37,341 nt of DNA, taken from Gammaproteobacteria bacterium (lineage in GTDB: Bacteria; Pseudomonadota; Gammaproteobacteria; Pseudomonadales; Azotimanducaceae). Shown here in pieces: positions 1-9,014 of this stretch. The position numbers and the translations under genes are program-made. The notes beneath the pieces are model-generated. The model worked only from the letters and a program-made list of their open reading frames with translations, was not told the origin of the DNA and made no database searches. Every line of letters starts with the position of its first letter. Position 1 is the first letter of the stretch. The stretch is taken from NCBI GenBank assembly GCA_009837725.1, contig VXSY01000142.1, positions 1 through 37,341 on the forward strand. The letters are read 5' to 3'.

Positions 1-2
1 TC

Positions 3-1118
3 GATGCGCCCAGCAACGTCGGGTTCGTAGCGCAGTTGCAGGAACTCGGAGGCGACGCCTTTGGCTTGTTCGACGTTCCCCTTCCAGACAGGCTGGATCA
101 GGCGACCTACTCCGCTGGCCTCGACTTCGCCTACGAGATCGACTTCTGGGGCCGAGACACGAGTGCGGCGCGCGCCGCCCACTCTGAGCGGCTTGCGTCC
201 GAGGCGGATCTTCGCGCCGCGCGGATGGGCGTCGTTGCCGAAACCGTCGCCACCTATCTGGAGATTGTGGACCTTGGGCGCCAGCACGGCTACGCCAAAG
301 AGACCGTCCGCATTCTCGGCGAGTGGGCGGTGCTGGCAGAGGATCGCTACGAACGCGGTGTCGGAGACGTTCGCGACGTGTACGCCATTCGCCGGAACCT
401 GCGCGACGCCGAAGCGGCCTTGCCCGGCATCACGGCGCGCCGAACAGACGCCCAGGGACGTTTGCAGGTCTTGGCAGGGGGCAGCGATGCCGAGCTCGTG
501 GCCGACCTATCCGAATCGATGCCTAGTCCTGCACTGACAGACTCGCCGGTGGTCATTTCTGCCGAGACCCTCGCGCAGCGTCCCGATGTCGCGGCGGCGC
601 GGCAACGCTTGGCAGCCGCCGGGTTCGCGCTCGACGCGCGCCGGGCCGCACTCCTGCCGTCGCTGTCGCTGTCCGGATCCATCGGCTTGCAGAGTTCACA
701 AACCGATGTCTGGTTCGATCCGGACCAATGGTTCAGGAACTTGAGCTCCAACCTGCTCGCGCCGGTGTTTCAGGGCGGCCGGCTACGCGGCAACGTGGCA
801 CTCGCCAAGGCCAACTTGAGGGAGGCCACCTCCACCTACGGCAAGGCGGTAGCCACCGCGACGGCCGAGGTTGGGGCGGCATTGGCCGCACTGGAATCGA
901 GCCGCGAACGGGCCTCTTTGCTGGCGTCGCGGGCCGGGGAGGCAGATGCCGAGAAGGTGCTTCAGGAGCGGCGCTACGCAGCCGGAATCGCCGACTACCG
1001 GACCGTGCTCGGGGCGGCGCAGCTGGAGGTGGCGGCGCTGGCGGCGCTGGCGGCAGGAGAGCGCGAGCTGGCGTACGCGAGGCTGGCGCTGCACCGCGCG
1101 GTTGGTGGGGCGTGGTGA
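3..1118 (+). CDS. RND efflux outer-membrane factor (TolC/NodT-like), 5' truncated by window edge
   Basis: Frame is open upstream of the listed TTG start to position 3. The protein has OEP-type repeats (DFAYEIDFWGRD, YLEIVDLGRQ, ETLAQRPDVAAARQRLAAAGFALDARRAALLPSLSLSGSIG). Confidence 0.9.
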   Translation, partial: DAPSNVGFVAQLQELGGDAFGLFDVPLPDRLDQATYSAGLDFAYEIDFWGRDTSAARAAHSERLASEADLRAARMGVVAETVATYLEIVDLGRQHGYAKETVRILGEWAVLAEDRYERGVGDVRDVYAIRRNLRDAEAALPGITARRTDAQGRLQVLAGGSDAELVADLSESMPSPALTDSPVVISAETLAQRPDVAAARQRLAAAGFALDARRAALLPSLSLSGSIGLQSSQTDVWFDPDQWFRNLSSNLLAPVFQGGRLRGNVALAKANLREATSTYGKAVATATAEVGAALAALESSRERASLLASRAGEADAEKVLQERRYAAGIADYRTVLGAAQLEVAALAALAAGERELAYARLALHRAVGGAW

Positions 1119-1169
1119 ACGACAGAGTCGGCGCGAGAGGCTTGCCCAAGGCGCGAGAAGGAAGACCGT

Positions 1170-2378
1170 ATGCGTAGATGGACAGGCTACCTGATCGCCG
1201 TCGCCGTGGTGGTCGGTGCAACCGGCCTCGCGGTGCTGCTGGTGTCGCTGGCCCCTGAGCCCGAGACGCGCGAGCCGACTTCGCGAATCCCATACGCAGA
1301 CACGGCACTCGTCGTCGCCTCTGACCGGCCCATCCCGGTGCGCGGCGCTGGAACGGTGCGGCCTAGCGCGGAAGTGGACATCGCGTCGCAGGTGAGCGGC
1401 CGGGTGGTGTGGGTGGACCCGGGCTTTGTCAGCGGTCGCGCGGTCGAATCGGGCCAGCCCCTTTTCCGCCTCGAGGAGGCGGACTACGAGCACCGCGTGC
1501 GCGAGGCCGAAGCCGCGGTAGCGGCTCGGCAAGTGGCGGTGTTGGAGGCGTGGGAAGAAGCGACCATCGCCCGTCACGCGTACCAGCTCTTCAAGCAGAA
1601 GCGACCCGATGACGCCGCCGGCGAGGCGAACCCCCTGACGCTGCGCTTGCCCCAGCTAAAGGCGGCCAAGGCCGCGCTCGAACGTGAAAAGGCATTGTTG
1701 GCGCAGGCGAAGCTGGCACTGTCGCGGACCCGTGTGGCGGCGCCGTTCGACGGCATCGTCCGCCACGAAACGGTGGCTGTCGGGCAACTCTTGGCTGCCG
1801 GCCAGTCGGTGGGCAGCGTGTTTTCCTCGGACGCGGCGGAGGTGGTGGTGTCGCTGTCGGATGCGGACGCGACGCTGATTCCGCGGCTTTGGGAGACGGG
1901 TCCCGGCGCCGCACAGGTGGGGGCGCGAGTGGTGGCTGAGTACGCCGACGTGGTGTATGCATGGCAAGGACATGTGGCAGGGACGGATGCTTCGCTTGAT
2001 GCGCAAACCCGCACCATCGACGTCATCGTTCGCGTGCCAACGCCTTTTGGGTTACCGCAAGCGAACTCCGATCCAGGTCGCCTGACAATCCCGCCGCTTT
2101 TGGTGGGCAAGTTCGTCGACGTGACCATCGACGGCCTCGCGCCCGACAGATACTTCAAGACCAGCCGCGCCGCTCTGCAGGCTGGCAACGAGGTGTGGAC
2201 CGTGCGCGACGACGGCACCGTCGGCATCGTGCCGGTACGTGTCCTGCAACGCACCGACGACGAGATCTACGTCACCGGAGCCCTCGAGGACGGTCGGCGT
2301 GTGGTGGTGGGCGGCATCCGCTTTGCGACGGAAGGCATGGCAGTACGCACCGGCAAAGCCCAAGGCGTGAGAGGCTAG
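1170..2378 (+). CDS. RND/HlyD-type periplasmic adaptor (membrane fusion protein)
   Basis: N-terminal TM helix, lipoyl/hairpin architecture (RPSAEVDIASQVSGRVVWVDPGF; SRTRVAAPFDGIVRHETVAVGQLLAAGQSV). Follows the OMF gene by ~50 bp. Confidence 0.9.
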   Translation: MRRWTGYLIAVAVVVGATGLAVLLVSLAPEPETREPTSRIPYADTALVVASDRPIPVRGAGTVRPSAEVDIASQVSGRVVWVDPGFVSGRAVESGQPLFRLEEADYEHRVREAEAAVAARQVAVLEAWEEATIARHAYQLFKQKRPDDAAGEANPLTLRLPQLKAAKAALEREKALLAQAKLALSRTRVAAPFDGIVRHETVAVGQLLAAGQSVGSVFSSDAAEVVVSLSDADATLIPRLWETGPGAAQVGARVVAEYADVVYAWQGHVAGTDASLDAQTRTIDVIVRVPTPFGLPQANSDPGRLTIPPLLVGKFVDVTIDGLAPDRYFKTSRAALQAGNEVWTVRDDGTVGIVPVRVLQRTDDEIYVTGALEDGRRVVVGGIRFATEGMAVRTGKAQGVRG

Positions 2379-2391
2379 GAGGCTGTTCCCT

Positions 2392-2408
2392 GCGCGTCGG
2401 CGACGCGC
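2392..2408. terminator. Perfect 7-bp hairpin GCGCGTC-GGC-GACGCGC between convergent genes; possible bidirectional terminator
   Basis: Inverted repeat in the gap between the convergent adaptor (stop 2378) and methyltransferase (stop 2453). No strong T-tract. Confidence 0.4.
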
Positions 2409-2452
2409 CGTCCTCGGCGGGGTGGGGACTACGGAGAAAGGCCGAATCTCAC

Positions 2453-3481
2453 TCAACCCGGCTTGCGTGCCAGAAAGCAATAAAGCGGCGTGAATATGCC
2501 CGACTCGCCGCCGGCGACGTACGCCGCTGCCGTTCGATCCATCAGTTGCACAACCGCGGCGGAGCCGCGTGGGAAAGCCCCAATCGCCTCGGCCAGCCGC
2601 ACCGAGGCGGCAATCGCCTTGCGCCCCCAGGGGGTGCGGCGGAAGGCGCTTCTCAAGGTGCCGCGGCGTCCCACCATTGGCTGATACCAAGGGGTGCTCG
2701 GGCCTTCCTGGGCGCCGTGGTTCTTCGCCTCGACGATCTCGAACCCGACCGCCTCCAAGGCGTCGTTCACCCCCTTGAAGGTGGCGATCTCGCTAAGCGC
2801 GATGCCGAGCATGAGGTCCCTCTCCGCGGCCCGGTGATGGGCGTTGTCAGGATCGAATACGTCGGTCAGGCACATCTCCTGGCCCCAGAACAACGCCCCC
2901 GGTTTCAGGACTCGATAGATCTCGGCAAACGCTCCCTGCTTGTCCGGCGCATGGCACGTGGACTCGATCGCGTACGCCGCATCGAACGTGTCGGCCTCGA
3001 TTGCGCCCATGTCCATGAAGCTGCATTGCAGGGTTTCCGTCACGTGATCGAGGCCAGCCTCGACGTTTAAGCGTCTGGCCTTTTCGAGCTGCTGGCCGTT
3101 GTTGTTGACACCGAGCACCTGCGCGCCCGATTCGCGCACGACGCGCCGCATCGGCCCACCGACGCCGCAGCCGACATCGACGACTCGCATTCCGCGCTCG
3201 AGTTGCAGGCGTTCGATCATCAAGCGCTGATGGCGGAGGATGGATTCCTCCAGACTCTCGTCCGGCGTCAGCGGCGCGAAGTGGAGCGATTCGCTCCAGC
3301 CGAACTGCATGAACTCCGTGCAAAGGTCGTAGTAGGTGTTGACGGTCTCGGTGTGGTCGTAGCCGCCACTGCCGCCCTTGCGATCGCTTTCGTCCAGCCA
3401 TCCGGCGAAGCGCGCGACGCGATCCTTGACGTTCCAGCCGCCGTAGGCGCGCGCAAGGTTGCCGGGCAGACTGTTGCGCAT
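2453..3481 (-). CDS. Sterol C-24 methyltransferase (SMT/Erg6-like), SAM-dependent
   Basis: YYDLCTEFMQFGWSESLHFAP, VDVGCGVGGPMRRV, GVNNNGQQLEKA, AYAIESTCHAPDKQGAFAEIYRVLKPG, DNAHHRAAERDLMLG and a C-terminus ending GGESGIFTPLYCFLARKP match the SMT signature motifs and the Sterol_MT_C-type C-terminal domain. Confidence 0.92.
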   Translation of the reverse strand: MRNSLPGNLARAYGGWNVKDRVARFAGWLDESDRKGGSGGYDHTETVNTYYDLCTEFMQFGWSESLHFAPLTPDESLEESILRHQRLMIERLQLERGMRVVDVGCGVGGPMRRVVRESGAQVLGVNNNGQQLEKARRLNVEAGLDHVTETLQCSFMDMGAIEADTFDAAYAIESTCHAPDKQGAFAEIYRVLKPGALFWGQEMCLTDVFDPDNAHHRAAERDLMLGIALSEIATFKGVNDALEAVGFEIVEAKNHGAQEGPSTPWYQPMVGRRGTLRSAFRRTPWGRKAIAASVRLAEAIGAFPRGSAAVVQLMDRTAAAYVAGGESGIFTPLYCFLARKPG

Positions 3482-3498
3482 TGCGTGATCCTTGAAGG

Positions 3499-6400
3499 CT
3501 AGGTATTGGCAGTTACGGTGGCCGCGCGGGCGGAACGGTCGGTAAAACGAAGGCGGATGGTGTACAGCGCCGGCACGAGCAGCATCAGAATGGCCGTCGT
3601 GATGGCGATCCCGAATCCGAGCGACGCCGCGAAGGGGCGCAGGTACTGGGCCTGGATCGCCTGTTCCAGTATGAGTGGCGTGAAGCCGAGGAAGGTGGTC
3701 ACGGAGGTCAGCATGATGGGCCGGAACCGACCCTTGGCGCCATCGACGATCGCGGTGCGCGCCGGCGCTCCGTCCTTGAGCCGCTGGTCGATGAAGTCGA
3801 TCATCACCAGTGAGTCGTTAACGACAACGCCGCTCAGGCCGAGGATGCCGAGGATTGCCGTGGTGGTGAAGGTGATGCCGAGCAGCAAATGCCCGATGAT
3901 GACGCCGACCACGCCAAACGGGATCACGGCCATGACGATGAACGGCTTGGTGTAGGACCGAAGGGGAATGGCCAGCAGCACGAACATCACGAGCATGGCA
4001 ATGGCAAAGCCGCGATAGAGCGCGTCCAGGGAGTCGAACTGCTGCTGCTGTTCGCCGCCCATCGTGTACGTCAGCTCCGGATTCGCCGCGGTTAGCTCCG
4101 GCAGCACCGAACCGACCAATATGGCATTGGCCTGACTGCCGGTGATGACGGCTTGGTCCACATCGGCGGTGACCGTGACGACGCGCTGGCCATCCTTGCG
4201 CCGGATTACCGGAGCGGCGACGCCGGTGTCCAGCGTCGCGACCTGGCGCAGGGGAACGTGGCTACCTTGAGGCGTGCGAATCCGATAGCCCTCAACATCC
4301 GTGATGGCGCGGCGCTCATCTTCCGGAAGGCGCGCGTACACCCGCACCTCGTCGCGGCCCCTCTGCACGCGAACCGCCTCGGTGCCGAAGAAGGCGGCAC
4401 GCACCTGCATGGCGAGCGCCTGCTGGGTGAGGCCGAGGGTGCGCGCCTCGGGCCGCAGCGCGAGCTGGATTTCCCGAACGCCGGGGGCGTGGTCCGAGCG
4501 CACGTCGAACACGCCGTCGATGCCGCGCAGGCTTTCGGTCAAGCTGGTGGCGACCTCAATCAGACGCTCCGTGTCGGGGTGCGAGAGGCCGAACTCGACC
4601 GGATTGCCGAGATCAATCACCACGCCGCTGAAGGTGATGCCCCGGACGTACGGCAGGACGCCGACCTCTTCGCGCCACGCTTCGACGACTTCGGCGGTGG
4701 AGATGTCCCGCTCTTGGGCGCCGACGAGCTTGAATTCGATGGCGGCAACGTTGGCTTCGGGATTCCTCGTGGCTACGGGAGTGAGGCCCCCACCCTCACG
4801 GCGCGGACCCTCGCCAACGGTCACCGTGACACCCACCACCAAGGACGACGCATCTTCTCCGCGCCGGGCCGACAGGCCCTCGATGGCGCGCTCGCCGGCT
4901 GCCTTTAGTTCGTTGGCGACTGCAAAGGTCCGCTCGGCGGTGGTGCCGTCCGGCATGTCAAGCCGGGCGGTGACGAAGTCGCCCTGCACGTCGTCGGCAA
5001 ACGTGGACGGGACAATGCCGGCCGGCAAGAGCGAGACGCTGACGATGAAAAGTCCGATGGCGCCGGCCACCACCAGCCCAGGCTGGTCGGTCGCAAACTG
5101 CAGCGCCCGGTGCAGGGGCCCTTCCATGAACTGCGCCAAACGGCGGTCCACGTAGCCCCTCGCGGCGGCGAAGAACCTGTCGATGCGACCGGTCGGCGCC
5201 CAATCGGGTCCGTGCAGGTGGGAGAGGTGATTGGGCAGGATCAACAGCGACTCGAACAGCGAAATCAGCAGCATGGCGATGATCATGATCGGCAGCGCCC
5301 GCCATATTTCGCCGATGCCGCCGGGTATGAAGAGCACCGGCGTGAAGGCCACGATCGAGGTCAGGACGGCAAACGTCAGCGGCACCCTGATGCGGCGGGC
5401 GCCGCGAATCGCTGCGACCAGGGCCGGGGTGCCGCGCTGGCGCTCGAGGTGAATGTGCTCGGCGACGACGATGGCGTCGTCGACGATGATGCCGATGGCC
5501 AGCACGAACACGAACAGCGAGACGGTGTGCAGCGGCACGTCGAACGCCAGCATCACGGCGAGGACGCCAACGAATGCCGTCACGAGGCCGACGACGACCC
5601 ACACCGCGAGGCGGATTTCGAGGAACAGCGCCAACGCGACGAGAACGAGCAGCAAACCCATGCCGCCGTTCTTCAGCAACAGGTCCACCCGCTCGTCGTA
5701 GGTCTGCGACTCGTCGTTGAGGATGTCCACCTGCACGCCATGCGGCAGCGACGGGACGATGACGTTGGTGACGTGCTGCTGCACGGCCGTCGCCACCTCC
5801 ATGACGTGCTCGCCGGCCACCCGCGAGACCTCAACGAAGGCGGCCGGCTTGCCTTGGTGGCGGACGATCCGGTCCACATCCTCGAAACCGTCCCGGACAT
5901 CGGCGATGTCGCCGAGTCGAACGATGGTGCCGTCGCTGCGGCTGAGGACAACGAGGTCCTCGAAATCCTGGTGCACGTATCGCTGGCCAACTGAGCGCAC
6001 GCGAATTTGCCCTTGCGCGGTGTCGATCTGGCCGGCCGGCAGGTCCAGCGAGTTGCTGCGAACCGTGGCTGCGATGTCGTCGAGGGTCAGGCCCAGTGCG
6101 CGCAGCCGCCGCAGCGGTATCTCGATGGAGACCTCGTAGTCCCGCACGCCGCTCGTTTCGACGGTGGACACCGCCGGCAGCGACGCCAGTTCGTCCTCGA
6201 TCTGGTAGGCGATTTCCTTTAGCGAACGTTCCGAGATGTCGCCATAGACCACCAGCCGGATGATGCTCTGGCGGCTGGTCAGTTCCGTGATTGCCGGACG
6301 CTGGGCACCGGCGGGAAAGGACTGGATGCGGGCGACCGCCGAATCGACTTCATCGAGCGCCTGGGCGATGTTGGTGCCCGACTTCATCTCCAGCCTGACC

Positions 6401-6702
6401 GAGGCGACGCCTGGCGCGGCCAGCGACTTCACGGCGCGCACGTCGTCGAGCGAGCTGACCTCCTCCTCAATCTTGGCGACGATCGACTCCTCCACCTCCT
6501 CCGGCGTGGCGCCTGGATAGGCGACGGCGACCTCAATCTGGTTGAAACGGATCGTCGGCCAGGATTCGCGTTCGAGGCCGGACAGGGACACGAGGCCAGC
6601 GGCGAGGATCAGGAGCATGAAGAGGTTGGCGGCAACGCCGTTGCCAGCCATGTAGGCGATGGGTCCTCGAGGCTCCCCGGAATAGTCGTCGTTGTCGCTC
6701 AT
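3499..6702 (-). CDS. RND efflux transporter permease (AcrB/HAE-type)
   Basis: 1067 aa with ESWPTIRFNQIEVAVAYPGATPEEVEESI, TM4 motif VLAIGIIVDDAIVVAEHIH, and a C-terminal half with GILGLSGVVVNDSLVMIDFID. Confidence 0.95.
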   Translation of the reverse strand: MSDNDDYSGEPRGPIAYMAGNGVAANLFMLLILAAGLVSLSGLERESWPTIRFNQIEVAVAYPGATPEEVEESIVAKIEEEVSSLDDVRAVKSLAAPGVASVRLEMKSGTNIAQALDEVDSAVARIQSFPAGAQRPAITELTSRQSIIRLVVYGDISERSLKEIAYQIEDELASLPAVSTVETSGVRDYEVSIEIPLRRLRALGLTLDDIAATVRSNSLDLPAGQIDTAQGQIRVRSVGQRYVHQDFEDLVVLSRSDGTIVRLGDIADVRDGFEDVDRIVRHQGKPAAFVEVSRVAGEHVMEVATAVQQHVTNVIVPSLPHGVQVDILNDESQTYDERVDLLLKNGGMGLLLVLVALALFLEIRLAVWVVVGLVTAFVGVLAVMLAFDVPLHTVSLFVFVLAIGIIVDDAIVVAEHIHLERQRGTPALVAAIRGARRIRVPLTFAVLTSIVAFTPVLFIPGGIGEIWRALPIMIIAMLLISLFESLLILPNHLSHLHGPDWAPTGRIDRFFAAARGYVDRRLAQFMEGPLHRALQFATDQPGLVVAGAIGLFIVSVSLLPAGIVPSTFADDVQGDFVTARLDMPDGTTAERTFAVANELKAAGERAIEGLSARRGEDASSLVVGVTVTVGEGPRREGGGLTPVATRNPEANVAAIEFKLVGAQERDISTAEVVEAWREEVGVLPYVRGITFSGVVIDLGNPVEFGLSHPDTERLIEVATSLTESLRGIDGVFDVRSDHAPGVREIQLALRPEARTLGLTQQALAMQVRAAFFGTEAVRVQRGRDEVRVYARLPEDERRAITDVEGYRIRTPQGSHVPLRQVATLDTGVAAPVIRRKDGQRVVTVTADVDQAVITGSQANAILVGSVLPELTAANPELTYTMGGEQQQQFDSLDALYRGFAIAMLVMFVLLAIPLRSYTKPFIVMAVIPFGVVGVIIGHLLLGITFTTTAILGILGLSGVVVNDSLVMIDFIDQRLKDGAPARTAIVDGAKGRFRPIMLTSVTTFLGFTPLILEQAIQAQYLRPFAASLGFGIAITTAILMLLVPALYTIRLRFTDRSARAATVTANT

Positions 6703-6796
6703 GGTCTGTTGCGCGATGTGCCCGGTGTGTGCCGGTTGCCAGGCGAGGCCGCCCGTCCTACAAGGTCAGACACCTCCCTAATGTCCGTGCACCGTA

Positions 6797-6822
6797 GAAA
6801 CGGGCTTGTCCTCGCCCGTTTC
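6797..6822. other. 9-bp perfect inverted repeat GAAACGGGC-N8-GCCCGTTTC in the Rieske-RND intergenic gap
   Basis: Read directly from sequence; lies between the Rieske stop (6844) and RND start (6702). Confidence 0.6.
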
Positions 6823-6843
6823 CGTGTCCACCGCATAGGTCGC

Positions 6844-7869
6844 TCAAGTCGCGTAGAACTGCTCACAATAGCGGCGAAAGCGCAGGATGTCGCGGTCGGC
6901 ACCCGAAAGCACGGGGCGGGGCCGGTAGCCCTGTCGCCGCCAGATCTCCGCGTCCTTCCGCACTTCCAGCACGAGTTCGTTGAGGAACAGGCGTGGCATG
7001 ACGGCCCACCCCAGCGCCGCGAGCGGTCCCCGAAGCCAGCGCCAACGCGGCAGACGCTCCACGTCGATGACCAGCCACACGTCGATCAGGTCGCCATCCA
7101 CCGGCGTCGAAAGCACCCATTGGCGCACTCGGAAGCCGCTGCGTCCCTCGATGATGACCGTGGAAACACCAAGCCCCCGGACCTCGATGGCGATTTGCAC
7201 CGAAAGCTCGAGTGGCGCAAGGCCGGAGGTGAGCATGTTGCGGCTGAACGCATAGGAACTTCGGAGCACCGGGCCGTCAACCTGCGTCGCGGCAACCTGC
7301 TCAAGTTCACGGTACCCATGCACATGGGCCAGGTGGGCGCTGTCCACGGAGTTCTCCGTGATGGTCTGGGGGTGTGCGCGCACACGCAGCACGGCCAGCG
7401 ATCGTGCGCGATTGACCGCCGACACCTCCTGCGGACGCCAAGTCGGCGCTTGATCGCCGCGATGGTGCCAGGCGAACACGAAACCGTTGCATTCAGTCAC
7501 CTCGAAGCGGTCGAGCTGCGCCGATCTCGGCGGAGGCCCGTTTGGCGTCGCCACACACTTGCCGCCGGTGTCGTACTCGAAGCCGTGGAACGGGCAGACG
7601 AGGCAATCGCCAGAGACCTTGCCGCCGCCATCCGGACCGAGATGGGCACCGAGATGCGGACAGATCGCATCGGCCACGCACACGTCCCCTGCGGAATCGC
7701 GCCAAGCCACGATCTCGCGCCCCATCCACTGCTTTTCCACCAACTTGCCCGCAGGCAAGCGATCGCTCTCCTCAACGACGTACCAGCCGTCGGGGAACGG
7801 ATCCAGCTCTTGCCTGTCCGCAGTGGTCGGTCCGGCTCGTTCCATCGAAAAGCCTTCGCAGATCGCCAT
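6844..7869 (-). CDS. Rieske non-heme iron oxygenase (possible sterol/steroid oxygenase)
   Basis: Rieske motif CPHLGAHL...CPFHGFEY (CxH...CxxH) and mononuclear iron motif D-x2-H-x4-H in ENSVDSAHLAHVHG. Confidence 0.9.
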   Translation of the reverse strand: MAICEGFSMERAGPTTADRQELDPFPDGWYVVEESDRLPAGKLVEKQWMGREIVAWRDSAGDVCVADAICPHLGAHLGPDGGGKVSGDCLVCPFHGFEYDTGGKCVATPNGPPPRSAQLDRFEVTECNGFVFAWHHRGDQAPTWRPQEVSAVNRARSLAVLRVRAHPQTITENSVDSAHLAHVHGYRELEQVAATQVDGPVLRSSYAFSRNMLTSGLAPLELSVQIAIEVRGLGVSTVIIEGRSGFRVRQWVLSTPVDGDLIDVWLVIDVERLPRWRWLRGPLAALGWAVMPRLFLNELVLEVRKDAEIWRRQGYRPRPVLSGADRDILRFRRYCEQFYAT

Positions 7870-8141
7870 TGGCGACTGTCGGTTAGCGGAAACGGGATGT
7901 CAACGACGAACGGTGGCTGTGAGTGCCGGGCTTGGGATGGCTGATGAGGTGAGAGATCAAGTCGGTTCCCCTTGGGAGGGCGTCTCGCCAGGCGCCTCGC
8001 CATCCCCACAAGGGTCGCCCCGATAGAGGCACCGCACGAGTCACCATTGAAGACGACTTGTGCAGAGCTTGGGCAACGCGGTACAAAAGCAGCCGTCAAC
8101 CCGGACCCAAGCGAGGTTGGGCTGGTGATGGGAGGCGTGCG

Positions 8142-9014
8142 GTGAATCGGACAACGGCGTGGCTTGGCATCGCTGGGGCGATCGTGGTCGGAGCGTTGGT
8201 CGCATTCGCCGGCAGCGATGGCGGCATCCGCTGCGGTGCTCTACCCGTGTTTGCCGTCTGCATTGCCCTCGCCTACGCCATGCAGTGGCTGGCCTTCGTG
8301 CCGGCATGGCTCTCGCGCTCGGAGCGCTTCTTCGACCTCACCGGTTCTGCGACCTACTTGGCCGGGATGGGCGTCGCGCTCTTGGCATCGGGTGCCGTCG
8401 ATCTCCGCAGCGGCTTGATCGCCGCGTTTGTGGCGGTGTGGGCAGTGCGCCTCGGCCTCTTCCTGTTCCTTCGCATTCGCCGCGCGGGTGCGGATCGCCG
8501 GTTCGACCGACTGAAGGCGCGGCTACCGGCGTTCCTGATGACGTGGACGCTGCAGGGCGCGTGGGTGTCACTTGCCTGTGCGCCGGCGCTGGCGGCCATC
8601 ACATCTCGAGCCTCGGTACCGGGCCTCGATGGCTGGTTGCTCGCCGGCGCGGCGCTGTGGCTTGCCGGCTTCGCCATCGAGGTGCTTGCCGATGAGCAGA
8701 AGCGGCATTTCCGCATACGCCCGGAGAACGCCGAGCGCTTCATCGATACCGGACTCTGGGGCTGGTGCCGCCACCCGAACTATTTCGGCGAGATACTGCT
8801 TTGGTGCGGGGTGGCAATGGTCGCGGCGCCAGCACTCCAAGGCTGGCAGCTTGCCACCTTGCTCTCGCCCCTCCTGATCGGCCTGCAACTCACCTTCGTG
8901 AGCGGCGTTCCGCTACTCGATACGCGCGCCAAGAAGCGCTGGGGCGAGGACGCGGCCTATCGCCGCTATCGCGAGCGCACGCCCATGCTGTTGCCGTTGC
9001 CGCCGCGCCGATGA
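8142..9014 (+). CDS. DUF1295 / steroid 5-alpha-reductase-like integral membrane protein
   Basis: Multi-TM protein with HFRIRPENAERFIDTGLWGWCRHPNYFGEILLWCG, characteristic of DUF1295/ICMT-like reductases. GTG start at 8142 is preferred to the longer ORF. Confidence 0.85.
   Translation: MNRTTAWLGIAGAIVVGALVAFAGSDGGIRCGALPVFAVCIALAYAMQWLAFVPAWLSRSERFFDLTGSATYLAGMGVALLASGAVDLRSGLIAAFVAVWAVRLGLFLFLRIRRAGADRRFDRLKARLPAFLMTWTLQGAWVSLACAPALAAITSRASVPGLDGWLLAGAALWLAGFAIEVLADEQKRHFRIRPENAERFIDTGLWGWCRHPNYFGEILLWCGVAMVAAPALQGWQLATLLSPLLIGLQLTFVSGVPLLDTRAKKRWGEDAAYRRYRERTPMLLPLPPRR

Noticed and set aside
1118-1169. Possible repeat between OMF and adaptor genes (GTGGTGAACGACAG similar to 28816-28829)
   Set aside because: Short match without shared structure or flanks.
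4153-5994. Plus-strand ORFs of 251, 284 and 294 aa
   Set aside because: Antisense to the RND permease; shadow ORFs.
6788-6800. Shared GCACCGTAGAA motif at about 6788-6800 and 29659-29670
   Set aside because: Only about 11-12 nt in two intergenic sites with different flanks; could be chance or promoter-like, not enough to call a regulon.
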